Origin: Phanerochaete sordida
Lineage: Eukaryota; Basidiomycota; Agaricomycetes; Polyporales; Phanerochaetaceae
NCBI GenBank assembly: GCA_019973155.2
Contig: BPQB01000023.1
Coordinates: 186,001-250,000, forward strand
Reading direction: 5' to 3'
DNA length: 64,000 nucleotides
The notes beneath the pieces are model-generated. The model did not search any database, was not told where the DNA came from, and saw only the letters and a program-made list of their open reading frames with translations. Positions within the stretch are counted from its first letter, which is position 1, and the number at the start of each line of letters is the position of its first letter. The position numbers were made by a program, and so were the translations under genes. This document shows, one piece after another, positions 23,891-35,087 of this stretch.

Positions 23891-26030
23891 ATGGGTCCGC
23901 GTAGTGGTCCATTCACTGCCGGGTCTCTCAAGTTGCCACGACCGACAGGGCCACCAAAGCCGCGCCCTTCTCTGCCTCTTTCGAGCACATTTTGCTGTGT
24001 GAAATGCCGCGCCGTTGTTTGGACAGAAGGCATTGCCCGCCTGCATATTCGGATTAAGCATACAGCCTGGATATTATCCTCTCAATCTAATGTGCGTACA
24101 GATTGTGCGTACAGCACTCAGACGTACTGAAGCAGTGGTTGCACAGGATGTCATCTCTCTGATGTCCCTCACTCCTCGAACTGAAGCGCATATGTTATAT
24201 GAGGTCCTTGTCCACCCCGTCGTGTGAGCAGTATCTGACATTATGCTCATGATATTCCACAGCACACATCCGACTTCATTGCACGCAAGGCGTTGGCGTT
24301 GGGATGGCTGCAGGAATCTCGTGCTGCAACTAGGTAATCTCAACCACTCCTAGGCGCATTGCATGGCACGGGTCTAATATCTACCAATATTCACAGCTAC
24401 AGGGTACTAGAAGCGCTGATGGACACCAGTGATCGACCATCATCTTCTTCACTCATCAATCACCTTCTTCGAGTACCACGACATCGCACTGCGGTGTTGG
24501 AGGTAGGAACCCCGTCTCACAGGCTAGCTTATAGCTGATGCGCATTTGAAGGTGGCATCTTCGCTAGGCGACTCGGATCCTGAGCTGTTGAATGCAATAA
24601 TGAAAGACGAGAAGAAGATCTCGGACATTCTCTGCTCTATGACAGATGCGGATAAAAGCGCAGTAGAACTTCTCGAACGGAGCTCTGCCGCAGACTTCCT
24701 CGATCTTCTAGACTTGGTGCGCTGATCTGCATCGGTATCATGCTGGTATCTAATAGATTTTTGACCCAGGTCATGCATTCTTCGTCATCGACTAGTTCGG
24801 ATCCTGCTCTACTCAAATTCAAGATCTCAAGACAAGTCAAGGAGATGCAACCCTCCCTGCGACGTCTCTTTGTCAGGCTTTGTCAATCTTCCAACTCGCT
24901 TCCGCACAGGCTTCAGATCAGCAATGTCCAGCTAACAAGCTCGGTACAAGTGGCTGCTGGCGCGTATGGGGTCATACACAGAGGAAAGTATGGCGAGAAG
25001 GAAGTGGCCCTGAAATCGGTCCGCGTTCTACACGAATATACCGTTACCACGAAGGAGAAGAGCCGAAAGGTATCTTTAATGACCTTCAGTACTGCATCTG
25101 CTGAATGCCTCTTGCAGTCTTTCATCAAGGAGATCGCCATCAACCGCACACTTGACCACCCCAACATCTGTCCACTTATCGGTATATGCGAGTCACCCGC
25201 AGATTCGATCTGTGTCGTGCTTCCTTGGATGGAGAACGGAAACATTCAGCAATTCTTGGAACCGACCCGGTGGACCACAATGGTTGTGATGCGACTGGTC
25301 AGCTTCACTCGACCCTGAGGTTTGACTGAGCTAATTATTGACAGATTAATCAAGTATTTACGGGCTTATCATACCTCCACGAGAGGAATGTCGTCCATGG
25401 AGACCTGCACGCTGTATGTTGCAGCAGATGTGGCCGGATTCAGCGAATGGCTAACTTATATGGTCTCGTTTGCCAGGGGAATATTCTCATTGATGCTTTC
25501 GGGAACGTCAAGATCTGCGATTTTGGCCTCGCGAACTTCGCCGATTCAGGGAACAGCTGCAGTACAGCGCAGCCTGGTGCGACGCGATGCATGGCGCCCG
25601 AGATCCTAGACCCCTCCCGCTTCTCAATCCCGCGGGTCCAGCATACACCCGCCAGCGACGTGTACTCCTTGGGGCAGGTGTCGTGGCAGGTCCGTCCCCC
25701 ACCAGCTACCACTCGCTGCCCTCGCGCACCGCACTGACGCGATGCAACCAGATCTACAGCAGCCAACCCCCCTTCCCGAAGATGAGCACACCTCAGGCTT
25801 TGTTTGCCATTGTAGATGGCAAAACGCAAGAGCGCTCGGACTGTACAAGGCCTATCCCCGACGAGCTGTGGTCGGTCATGCAGCACTGTTGGCAGTATCA
25901 ACCAGCGGAACGTTCCAGAGCTATGGGCCATGGCGTACCATTTGTCGAAAAATTAGGCGCCGTATTCAACTCGATACTTACCGGATTGAATACCCATTCA
26001 AGGCCATCGTATTCGTGCTACTTACCGTAA
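23891..26030 (+). CDS. C2H2 zinc finger - TKL-like kinase, C terminus altered by a transposon
   Basis: Ten exons: 23891..24091, 24147..24203, 24263..24333, 24397..24502, 24552..24716, 24770..25069, 25118..25297, 25345..25413, 25477..25689, 25752..26030; 546 residues, all phases consistent. It starts MGPRSGPFTAGSL. The finger is C-x2-C-x12-H-x4-H (CVKCRAVVW...HIRIKH). Next come the linker exons of 57, 71 and 106 nt, the 165-nt helical module ending AADFLDLLDL, then a kinase with AAGAYGVIHRG, VALKSV, HGDLH, CDFG and MAPE. Catalytic residues are intact. The last exon runs from QPAERSRA into a transposon inverted repeat, which supplies the final 35 residues and the stop. Skipping the element, the original frame continues for about 15 codons to a stop at 28,010-28,012. 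Confidence 0.88.
25916..25921 (+). repeat. Target site duplication, left copy
   Basis: CAGAGC directly before the left inverted repeat; the same six bases follow the right inverted repeat at 27,958-27,963. Confidence 0.65.
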
Positions 26031-27957
26031 TCGTGACTTCACCATTCCGGCGAGTAACGCTTCCTCGCAACTTCCTCGTTCCGCCTGCTTCTCCTCTGCC
26101 CACCTTCAAGGTCCATGAGCCCGCTAATTGAGTTGTGACATCCTTGCCAAAGTGTAAGTATTCAAATGTATACACATAGCCTGTGATAACGCGCTGCGTC
26201 CATTGGCGTTGAGGTGCTGCGAAGTGACCCTGAGCGATAGGACCCCGTGCACTCTTTACCGCTTAAGTACACCTAATTGAACGGGAGGCCACGATACTTA
26301 GATTCGGCGTGACTTTTATCACAAACTTGTTGTAGAATTTGCCTCGGATAATCAACCATTAATCTATAGATGCTATGTCTAGGTCAGCGCTGGACACAGT
26401 ACGTAGGCTGCCCCCTGGGTCAAACAAGCGGCGGCGGACGTCCTGCGGTGTCGTTCACGCGTGAAGGAGGCGCAGAAGGGTGGCGCGTGATGCATGCAGG
26501 GAGGCAAAACGCGCGACGAGTATGCGCGCATCCCTGATGCCCTGCGCGGCGCCGGACGCTTGGTGCGAGGTCATGTGCGGGATGGGGGAGACGGGGAAGA
26601 CGCACCACGTCGCCGATGAGTACCGCGCAGCGGTGCGCGTACGCTGTGAGACCGACAATGGAGCTGAACATCCACTTCGAGGGCGCAGAGATGTGCTGTC
26701 GGCCAAGTACCGTCAGCACCATCCAGAAATATCGTTGGAGGGACTAACGTGAACGAGAGCGCGCGCATCCGGCACTTGCCCAGCATAGTATGCACGGAGT
26801 TGGAGCTCGTTTTGTGGGACGATATCGACTCACGGGTCGGCGTGCACTATACCGCTACGCTTGGGGGACGAGGAAAGTGCTGCGCAGTTGATTATGGTGC
26901 CAAGCGCGATAGGGTAGCACATGAAATCCTGCGCACATCATCAGGAGTCGGACAAGGAGGAGAACGCAGTGGGAAAGAGCGCACCTTGTCCCTGCCGAAG
27001 AACTGTAGGTAGTGGATGTTGGTAGCGGCAGTAGTCCACACATAGATCAGTACAGAGTCTACAGGCCCACGGAGATGGATATGCGCGCGTACGATGGCCT
27101 GGCGCCGCCTTCGCGACGTCTTAGGTGCTGCTGAACCCACGGTAGACATGCCGACTGGTCCACGTCGGCGCACTCAATCCCACCCGCGCCGACGAGGAGG
27201 TCGCGTCACAGTTGTGCGTTCTTAAAGTGTAGTGTCACGGCGCCCAAGGGACCGACGCTGTAGCCGACGATGCATATGTCAAGTGTGTGCAGTGGTGCAG
27301 CTGGATGTGGCACAGGCGCACGGCGAGGAGGCCCGCGCGGCGGACGCTCTGGAGCGCTGCTGCCTGACGGTGAGTGCACGCTGGGCGAAGCAGGCTCGAG
27401 ACCATACACGGAGTCTGCCCGGCTGGTACACACACCTACTCATCGGCCTTCGCGTAGCGCACGGGCACATCTGCGCGGGGTAAATCGTCAGCGAGTGGGC
27501 AATAACAGCGCGGAACGGGCGCACAACACGACACCAGAGAGCGGAGCTCATCCGCAAGCCCGAGAACGCGCATCCTCTCCTGTAAACGCGGCCATAATCG
27601 GATGCCTCCGCCGACCTGCGCGAACGCGTGGGCACGCTCGTAGATGTCCGAGTCGACGACGGCGTCCGCGCCGCTCTGCCGGGGTCCGTGCCTTTCGAAG
27701 AGCTCCCCGCGGCGCAGGCGAGGGTCGCGCTGCTCAAAGAGGAGTGCCTGCCAGTGCCGTTATGCGTTTAGCGGCGTGTCAGACCAGGGCCATACAGGCG
27801 AGAAGAATCTGGCGCGCGGAACATGAAGCAGCTGGCCGGAATCGTGAAGTCACGATTCCGGTAAGTAACACGACTACGATGGCTTTGAATTGGTATTCAA
27901 CCCGGTAAGTAAAGAGTCGAATACGGCGTCTATTTTTTCTACAAATGGTACGCCATA
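25922..27957. mobile_element. TIR DNA transposon, non-autonomous or decayed, about 2.04 kb
   Basis: The ends are inverted repeats of about 140 bp. Left reads TATGG, then CGTACCATTTGTCGAAAAA; right, reverse complemented, reads TATGGCGTACCATTTGTAG. They continue in parallel to a shared CGTGACTTCAC stretch. The left end carries a 7-base internal duplication (GCCATGG). The element is flanked by 6-bp direct repeats CAGAGC. It sits in the last exon of a kinase gene, and removing it plus one CAGAGC restores the reading frame. Inside, GC-rich open frames on both strands (26,420-27,740) resemble no transposase that I know; they may be captured host sequence. A near-perfect palindrome lies next to the right repeat. 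The superfamily is undetermined, because a 6-bp duplication with long TIRs does not settle it. Confidence 0.75.
27836..27861. repeat. Perfect 12-nt palindrome inside transposon end
   Basis: CCGGAATCGTGA, spacer AG, TCACGATTCCGG. A degenerate version lies in the left end near 26,024-26,050. It may be a transposase binding or hairpin site. Confidence 0.6.
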
Positions 27958-27963
27958 CAGAGC
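27958..27963 (+). repeat. Target site duplication, right copy
   Basis: CAGAGC directly after the right inverted repeat. The kinase's original 3' coding end (GCTACGCTGCAG...) follows. Confidence 0.65.
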
Positions 27964-28259
27964 CGCTACGCTGCAGGTGGAAATTGAGCACTTCATTTCT
28001 ACCATGGGCTGAAGGATGCTTTCCATATCGTCGGGACTTCGTCGCCCGCTGGTTATCGGACTCGAGCGGCTCGAACGGCTCATCTGCATATCGCTTGAAC
28101 TTCTGACTTGTCCATTGTCACTACCTTTTCGGTTATCCGCCGTATTCTCCTCGTACCACTGTGTAGGGCTTCCTGTTCGCATACACGCACATTTTATTTA
28201 TTATCGTCCAATGCATCCTCGTCGTGTGTGAAAATGCTCCCCGAGGACCCCGTACGCAG

Positions 28260-29880
28260 TACAGTCAACTCCTCCGCATATTTTCGCGGTTTGTGCTCTG
28301 ACAGAACCCTGCGAAGACTCGGACATCGCAAAATACTCCACGTTCGCGCTTCCAATTGTACATGATCCTTCCTGTGGTGCGTGCTACCTGCGCCCGTCCA
28401 CACGTCAGCAGCACCGATGCGCCGAAGTGAGGTAAACGATTCGCTAGCAAAGCACGACAATGCGCTCGGCGAGAAGGCGCTCACGCCTAGCGGCACGCGC
28501 GTTGTGGTACTGGGGTCCTTCGGCCTTCGCATTGTCGCGCGCTCGCGCGACTTCGCGGTGGATGTGGAGCGACGTAGCTGCCGACGAGCTCGACTAGGTG
28601 TGCGAGAAGACGTAGAGGCGGACTTACGTCAACACTACGCCATCTTCTGCGTGGGTGACTCTTCAGTCAAATTACGGAGGGACGAGGCGCACCTTCGTCT
28701 GCGGTCCACGGGTAGTCGTCTGTCCACGCGATGGGTTCCCCGTAGATCCAGGCGAGGAGGCCGGCGGGCGAACCCGCGAAGACGTAGTATGCAAGCGTCT
28801 GTGGTTTCATGGACTGCTGGTGGAAGTAGCCGTAGCCTGGCCCTAGGGGAGATATGTGAGCACGAGACAAAAGCCTTGACGAGATCGTGACATACCGGTT
28901 TCCTGGAAAGACTGAGTGCGGGTGAGGCCCCACTTGTCGTCCTCGTCCATGACGTAAAAAGATGCACGGGATAGACACGAGCCAGGCCGCTGCAGTCGGC
29001 GGACGTGCGCTGCAGGACATGTACGCACGCTGTTGAACACTTTAGGGATAGGAGATGGTCGTACGCGGGACGGTGCGTGTGATATGACTGAGCGCGCTCC
29101 GGTCCGTCCAGATGAACGAGGCGGCAGCATATCTCAGGGCAGAGCGCGAGATGTGGAGGTAAGAGTATGTGCGCAGCTTGGATCTCTCGAAGCGGGACGC
29201 CCACTGTAAAGTCACAGTCTCCGCCCTGTATGACTACCGTTCGAGTCTTCAAGCTTTAAGGCGTGGAGAGCGGAAGTCTCGGTCAGAACACCCCATAGCC
29301 GCTACATCCCAGTGCGAGCATCGGTTTATGGCAGAACTGCGACAGTTTAGCATCATCGGCTTATGAATGCTCGAGGACGTACGGGAAAACTCACCGAGGC
29401 TTCTTCAAGGGAGGGACCTCCTAGAAAGCGCAGATATTCAGGTTTTGGAGACCGACAGACGTGTTGTCACGACATGAAGGGCAATGTCGCCGCGGGAAGC
29501 GGTGTTGGTCAAGAGCGGCAATATCTTGCATACTTCAGCGAGATGCCCAGCCTAGCCATGAACAAAGAAGGGAGGAACAGCCTTTTCCGCCAGATTCGCT
29601 TGCCGGTTCACCAAGAGCGCGATGCATTTGCTATGGTCCTGCACGGTGACGAGCAGCTGTAGCAGTCCTGCGTTGAGCGCGGCCTCGCGCGCGCGCCAGT
29701 CGTATGCCGACGTCCAGTGCGCGGGCAGCCTCTCGAGGTCGGCGCGCGTCATGCCGTACTGCCATTCGTCGCCGCTGTGGGGCGCAGGCAGTGAGATGGT
29801 CGCAGCCGTGAGCTCGCGACGGCGTCGCGCGCGGCCTGCGGGATGTCAATCCTGCATGGCGGTGGGGAGACAAAGGTCAT
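28260..29880 (-). pseudogene. Epoxide hydrolase pseudogene, head-to-head with an intact copy
   Basis: All parts of an EH can be followed on the minus strand. There is an ATG at 29,880 with PPCRIDIPQ; then, after a frame change, the [18 protein letters not shown] block; then VHGWAGHLAEVCKILPLL; then VVIQGGDCDF; then VHLDGPERAQSYHT; then LAWIYGEPIAWTDDYPWT; then [10 protein letters not shown]. The nucleophile region GGDWG is changed to GGDCD. Several frames are needed to read it and there are in-frame stops, so it cannot encode a working enzyme. The 3' boundary is approximate. It lies back to back with the intact EH at 30,333. Confidence 0.82.
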
Positions 29881-30332
29881 GGTCGTTAAGGTTGAGGCGG
29901 CGCGACACCAGCCCGTTGCCTGTATAGTGCTGGTGGTGGACTCACCTGTGGCGTCCGAAGCGACGCCTGAGCTTGAAGCTTTCTTGAAGCTTGAAGATTC
30001 AGCTTCCCCGTGCCAGCGTCGGGTTGCCGAACGGACAGGGCTCTCGCCGGGGACGCCGCGGGGGTGGCAATACAAGTCACGATAATGCCGACGCATCATG
30101 CAGACATGTCGGGCAGGACCACCGTCGTTAAAGTAAAGCCGGAACCGCTGACCGCGATGGACGTCGAGCTGGTCGTTGAGCACGTTGAGCACAGCGCTGT
30201 CAGGTCGCTGATGACGTAATGGGCGTTGATGCGCCTGCGCGATCGACGATCGCGGGCGGTCTCACCCCGAGTCGGACGGGGCGCGTGCTCTCCCACAATA
30301 CCCGCACTGGGGGTTGCCCACGAACCACGACC
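29881..30332. promoter_or_regulatory. Bidirectional EH promoter region
   Basis: Lies between the EH pseudogene and the intact EH. It is homologous, in inverted orientation, to 40,159-40,534, which also separates two EH copies. Shared stretches include CAGACATGTCGGGCAG and GCGATGGACGTCGAGCTG. It contains TGACGTAA at 30,212-30,219 (TTACGTCA on the other strand), which recurs in other EH promoters here. Confidence 0.6.
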
Positions 30333-31980
30333 ATGATGGCCAACGCCGTCCCGACGCCCTTCCAGATCGCCATCCCGCAGGACGCCCTCGACGCCGTGCA
30401 GCAGAAGCTCGCACACGCGACCCTCCCGCCTCCGCCGCCCGAGAGCGACGACCCCTGGCAGTACGGCGTGCCCAACGCGGCGCTGGAGCCCATCCTCGCG
30501 CATTGGAAGTCGGGCTTCGACTGGCGCAAGGAGGAAGCTGCGCTCAACGCCGAGCTCCCACAGTTCACGCTCCCTGTCGCCGTGCAGGATCATGGCGTCC
30601 TCGAAGCGCATTTCGTCCACCAACGCGCCAAGCGCGAGGGCAAGGCCATCCCGCTGCTCTTCGTCCATGGCTGGCCAGGGCACTTTGCCGAAGTACGGAA
30701 GATCTTGCCTCTTCTCACGAATCCCGAGAACGTGGGCGACCCTGCTTTCGACGTGGTCTCGCCGAGTCTGCCTGGGTTTGGCTTCTCGAGCACGCCAGAG
30801 AAGAGCGGGTTCGCGATCAGCCAGTATGCCGAGGTGCGCTGCACGCTGCCTCGCGAAGCATCATTTTCTGACGCGTGGATGTCATAGGTCTGTCATAACC
30901 TGATGCTCGCGCTGGGCTACACAGAATATGGCGCGTACGCCGTCCTTTTTTCTGCGCTCACAGCTTGACGCGCTGTGTTATAGTCGTGCAGGGAGGTGAT
31001 TGGGGCTTCTACGTGAGTGTCCTCCGTTTTCGACTTTCGTATCCTCATTCCTTAACTCCGTGTCAGATCTGTCACAGGCTCGTCCACCTATACGGGCCAA
31101 AGCACGTCAAAGCCTGGCACACCAACTTCCCCGCGTACGTCGCGCGCTCTCCGACCTGCCGCGTTGACCTTATTCCAACGCCCTCCTCGCAGCGCACACC
31201 CGCCCTGGCCGCGCACCTGGCCACGTCTCTGCCTCGCCTGGATGCTCACGCCGTACACTCCCGAAGAGAAGGCCGGCCTCGAGCGCTCTCTGCAGTGGCG
31301 CGATACCGGTGCGCTCCCCACCTCCTGTCACCCCGCGCCCCCGTCCGCGCCCTTGCCGTTGCCATCGCTGACGCGCGCACAGGCATCGGCTATTTCCAGC
31401 TGCAATGCACGAAGCCTCAAACACTCGGCTACGCCCTCGCAGACTCGCCCGTCGGGCTGCTCGCATGGGTGTACGAGAAGCTCGTGACGTGGACGGACGC
31501 GTACCCGTGGACGCCCGACGAAGGCACGTCCGCCCCTCTCCCGCCCCGGCTCTCCTCCACATCCCGGCCGACCCGGCAGGCTGACGCGCGCGCACAGTGC
31601 TGACGTGGATCCACCTGTACGCCTTCGCGCGCAGCACGGCGGCGACGAGCGTGCGCATCTACCGCGAGGCCGCGCGCGCGCAGGACTTCGACGCCGTCGC
31701 GGACCCCGCGCAGCACAACGCGCGCGTGCCGCTCGGCGTGAGCATCTTCCCGCGCGAGCTCGCCGTCGTGCCCGCGCTGTGCGTCGTTTTCTTTTTGTTT
31801 TGGATGTGGGGTGGCGCTGATGAGGGGAGCAGGTGGCACCGGACGCTCGGGAACGTGGTGTATTCGCGGAGGCACAGTTCTGGTGGGCATTTTGCTGCGT
31901 TTGAGAGACCGGGGGAGTTGGTCGAGGATATTAGGAGGACATTTGCGTTGCCGGAGGTCAAGGTAAAAGGGAAGCTGTAG
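30333..31980 (+). CDS. Epoxide hydrolase, microsomal type
   Basis: Complete eight-exon gene: 30333..30833, 30888..30930, 30984..31012, 31067..31134, 31193..31308, 31383..31523, 31598..31778, 31833..31980; 408 residues, the usual length for fungal EHs. EHN domain: [15 protein letters not shown] to [15 protein letters not shown]. Oxyanion motif HGWPG; nucleophile Asp in QGGDWGFY; later blocks [36 protein letters not shown] and [11 protein letters not shown]; catalytic His in [10 protein letters not shown] near the end. Two introns start with GC instead of GT (30,931 and 31,524). Their counterparts in the EH at 49.3 kb use GT, and only GC keeps the frame. Soluble or membrane-bound cannot be decided: there is no N-terminal anchor. 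Likely detoxification or catabolism of epoxides. Confidence 0.9.
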
Positions 31981-32215
31981 TGGGTAGGGATGGACATTTC
32001 GGTATGTATCGGTAATGGTTGTTGTCCAGGTCGCTGTATGCTGATGCTATGAGGTGTGCAGGAATTTTAGAGCTTTTCATCGACAGGAATACTACTATAG
32101 GAATTCCGGAACTTTGCACTTTGGATAGCTTCATCAAAAATGGAGCGGCTGCTATTTGAACCCGAAAATATGATGTGGTCTTGTAGAACCAGCCATCGTC
32201 TACGACCAAACATCC

Positions 32216-34076
32216 TCAGACAATATACCTAAACCCCTCCCCAACCCCTCTCGCGCGCTCCTTCCTCTCCAACCTCCCATTCTCCCTCTCAAGCCTCCAC
32301 CGTAACACCGCACAGCACGCGACCGCCGCGCCGCTCGCCGCCACGCAGATCACGAGGCTCGGCGCGAAGCGCGGCGCCCACGCGGGCTGCCACACGTACG
32401 CGCCGGCGACGCTCCCGAGCTGCGCGAGCGCGTTCACGAGCGCGAGCGCGACGGCGCGCGTGCCCGCGTGCGGCACGCTGCTGCTCAACCAGACGAAGCA
32501 GACGCTCGTGCTGGCGTAGCTTTGTGCGATGAGCACGCTGGGCGGGCGACAGGAATGCGGGGACGCGGGAAGGGGAGAGGAGAGCGTCAGTGTGGGCGGG
32601 CGGGGAGGAGGGAGAGGGAGAGTGCGTACAAGGAGACGTAGCGTACACGCACGTCCTGCGACGTCAGCGCGAGCAGCATGCCCGCCGCGGCGACTAACAC
32701 CGGTATCGTCGTGTGCCAGAACCGCTCCCGGGTCCTGTCCGAGTGCCTGCCGCGCGGCACCATCAGCTCCGCGCGCCGAGCGCCACCGCAAGAAACGCAC
32801 CGTGCGACCCAGTACGTCAGCGCGCCGGTGGCGGGGTACGGCGCGGCGCAGAGCAGGAGCGTCGTGCGCCGGCTGTAGCCGAGCGTCGCGACGACGGTCG
32901 GGTACCAGTCCGTGCCGCTGCCCGCGAGCATCTGCGCGGCGAGCGCGGCGAGGAAGAGCCAGACGTTCGCGTCTGCCACGGCGTGCCTGAGCGCCGCCGC
33001 CGCGCCGCCTGCATGCGCATCCAGCGTGGCGGGCGCGGCGGACGCGCGCATGCGGCGCACGGCGAGGCGCGCCTCGGCGGACGTGAGCCAGCGCGCGGGC
33101 GCGGACTCGGGGAAGTCGGGGAGGACGCGCGCGGCGAGGAGCGCGGCGGCGAGCGTGGCGGCGCCCTCGGTGTAGAAGAGCCAGCGCCAGGGCGCGAGCT
33201 CGAGCAGCGCGGAGGCGGCGAGCGCGCCGACGGCGTTGCCGGCGATGCTGCCGCAGAGCAGGAGCGCGGTGCGCGCGCCGAGCTCGACGGGGGTGTACCA
33301 CCGGCTGAGCAGGAAGAGCGCGCCCGGGAAGAAGGAGGCTTCGGCGGTGCCGAAGAGCAGGCGCGTCAGGAGGACGTCGTTGAAGCTGTTGGTGGGTCAG
33401 CGGAGGCGCATATATGCAACCAAAAACGTACTTGCGGGCAAGGCCTGCTCATAGGAGCTCGTCAGAAGCAAATCCATGTCAAGACTGAGGTATGCATACC
33501 TGTCATAATAGAAAGAACGCCCCAGGTGACCATAGAGATCGACAGGTACATCGACGGTCTTCCAATGTGGTTCAAGAACAGGTTTCTGGTGCATGTAAGC
33601 GCCCTATGCTAGGTGAAGAGACTGAGTACTTACGACGGTATTTGCATGGTGATGTACCCGACATACAGGACGGACAGCACAGTGGCGAACTGTTGCCCCT
33701 TCAGACCTAGGTCTTCCTCAAACCCTCGTAGCCGGGCCGCACTGCAGCCGAGGCATGATCAGCAAACCCTCGACGCTTGCTCTGAGACCAGAGACGCACG
33801 CAACATTATTGCGGTCGACCTGAGTGCCACAGGGCATCATTTGGTCAGAAGGACTAGCTGAAGCAGAGGCATACGCACAATGTTGAGGATATACAACAAC
33901 ACCAGGATAGACATTCGCTTGTCCACCTTCCACAGCAGCTTCCTCTCCAGCTCTTGTTGTGCGAGCGTGTCATAGGTCTCGCTTTCAGGTTCGTCCTTGT
34001 CATCAAGCTCGATATCGCTGTCGAGCTTCCCATCGCCGTCAAAATCCTCCTCGTTGCTCCACGAGGCGCGACCCAT
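32216..34076 (-). CDS. MFS transporter, allantoate/nicotinate permease-like (ACS family)
   Basis: Major facilitator of the anion:cation symporter type (Dal5/Tna1-like). It starts MGRASWSNEEDFDGDGK, an acidic cytosolic N terminus, then ERKLLWKVDKRMSILVLLYIL (TM1). Short exons follow, spelling VDRNNVAAARLRGFEEDLGL and FATVLSVLYVGYITMQIPS. The long exon has FGTAEASFFPGALFLLSRWY, a GRTA-like LGARTALLLCGSIAGN, WLFYTEGAATL, and the ARLAVRRMR loop. The C-terminal half has AQSYASTSVCFVWLSSSVPH and ends FRYIV. About seven exons, no frame break. Strongly GC-rich. TATATAAG lies 68 nt before the ATG on the same strand. The substrate is not predictable from sequence; fungal relatives move organic acids or vitamins. 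Confidence 0.86.
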
Positions 34077-35087
34077 TGCGACGTCTTCGTACGCGGTGAG
34101 GCAGTTCGGGGGTATCTGGTCGTGCGGCGACGAAGGACCTGTCCTTATATATCATGGTGATACATCGTGTGACGGTCCACGGCCGCTGTCAATGTCGTGG
34201 CTGGGGAGCGGCATCGCGTCGGGTTTGGGGCGGGGGATCCGGGGATAGGCGTAGGTTATGCGTAGGTTATGCGCCTAGGGTCCGAGCTTCGATCGTGCGC
34301 ACATACAACGTCGCTGTGGGAGCAGCGGCCAGACAGAGAGCATATAGCCAAAGGGTGTCAAAAAGAGCCTCTAGCCTTGGTGCGTCAGTCTCAACGACGA
34401 TATCAAGCTGAACGCCAAATTGGATATTCTCGCAGAGATTAATTTACAGCGTACCTCTTGAGAGTTTCTTCGTGAAGTCTACATCTTCCACAGGCTGGCG
34501 CAGCATCTCCCCAAGTCCGAAGGCTCGTGGCGGTTTGAAAGGCGCGACGGCCGAGATGCGCCGTGCCACCTTGTTTAGGAAACGGGCGCATCAACGTGAT
34601 GGCGCGTCATTTGCCACAATCCCGCCGTAGCGCCTGGAGACCCAGCTCAGTCAGCTCCAGCATCTCCCTCTCGTCTGTTTGGGCTGAACGCGCCCCAATA
34701 CTAACGTCCTTTGCTTGCCGCATCTGCTGGAGGCAACAGCCTTGCAACAAATGCCGCGGTCGTGCTCGATGAGCATCAAAAATAGGCTGGCGTAGAACAA
34801 AGCGAACGGCTACTCGAAGCTTGCATCTATCTTCGCCATCACCAGCGAGGCAGCGCGAACAAGGGCAACGACCGCTTTGGCATCCCCTTGGAGCAGCGGC
34901 GACGGGCAAAGGAACGCTCCGGGCTAGCCTTCAGGCTTCCTTCAACGTAACTCCTTTCTCCGAGAGAAGATCAGCCGAACACCGTAGCACACGCGGCCAT
35001 GCGAACTCGCCCTTCGACCCCCCTTGCACACAACCACCTCGTACGCCCCCAGCACAGCCAGCACCGACCGCGAGAGCCGCATGAGCG
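34077..35087. other. Divergent region; right arm begins inside
   Basis: The first 590 bp are the upstream region of the MFS gene plus unassigned sequence, including a 12-bp direct repeat (TAGGCGTAGGTT region near 34,245-34,275). From about 34,665 it is the inner end of the right inverted arm, up to the ATG of the DUF6534 gene. No gene recognised. Confidence 0.5.
34144..34151 (-). promoter_or_regulatory. TATA box of MFS transporter
   Basis: TATATAAG on the minus strand, 68 nt upstream of the MFS start codon. Confidence 0.6.

Noticed and set aside
24092..24146. Apparent frameshift after the zinc finger of the 23.9-kb kinase
   Set aside because: A 55-nt GT-AG intron removes the shifted stretch and gives a 57-nt next exon, the same length as in the 1.1-kb kinase gene.
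32529..33612. Long plus-strand frames over the MFS gene rich in Arg, Gly and Glu
   Set aside because: Low-complexity antisense shadows of a GC-rich gene with clear transmembrane helices on the minus strand.
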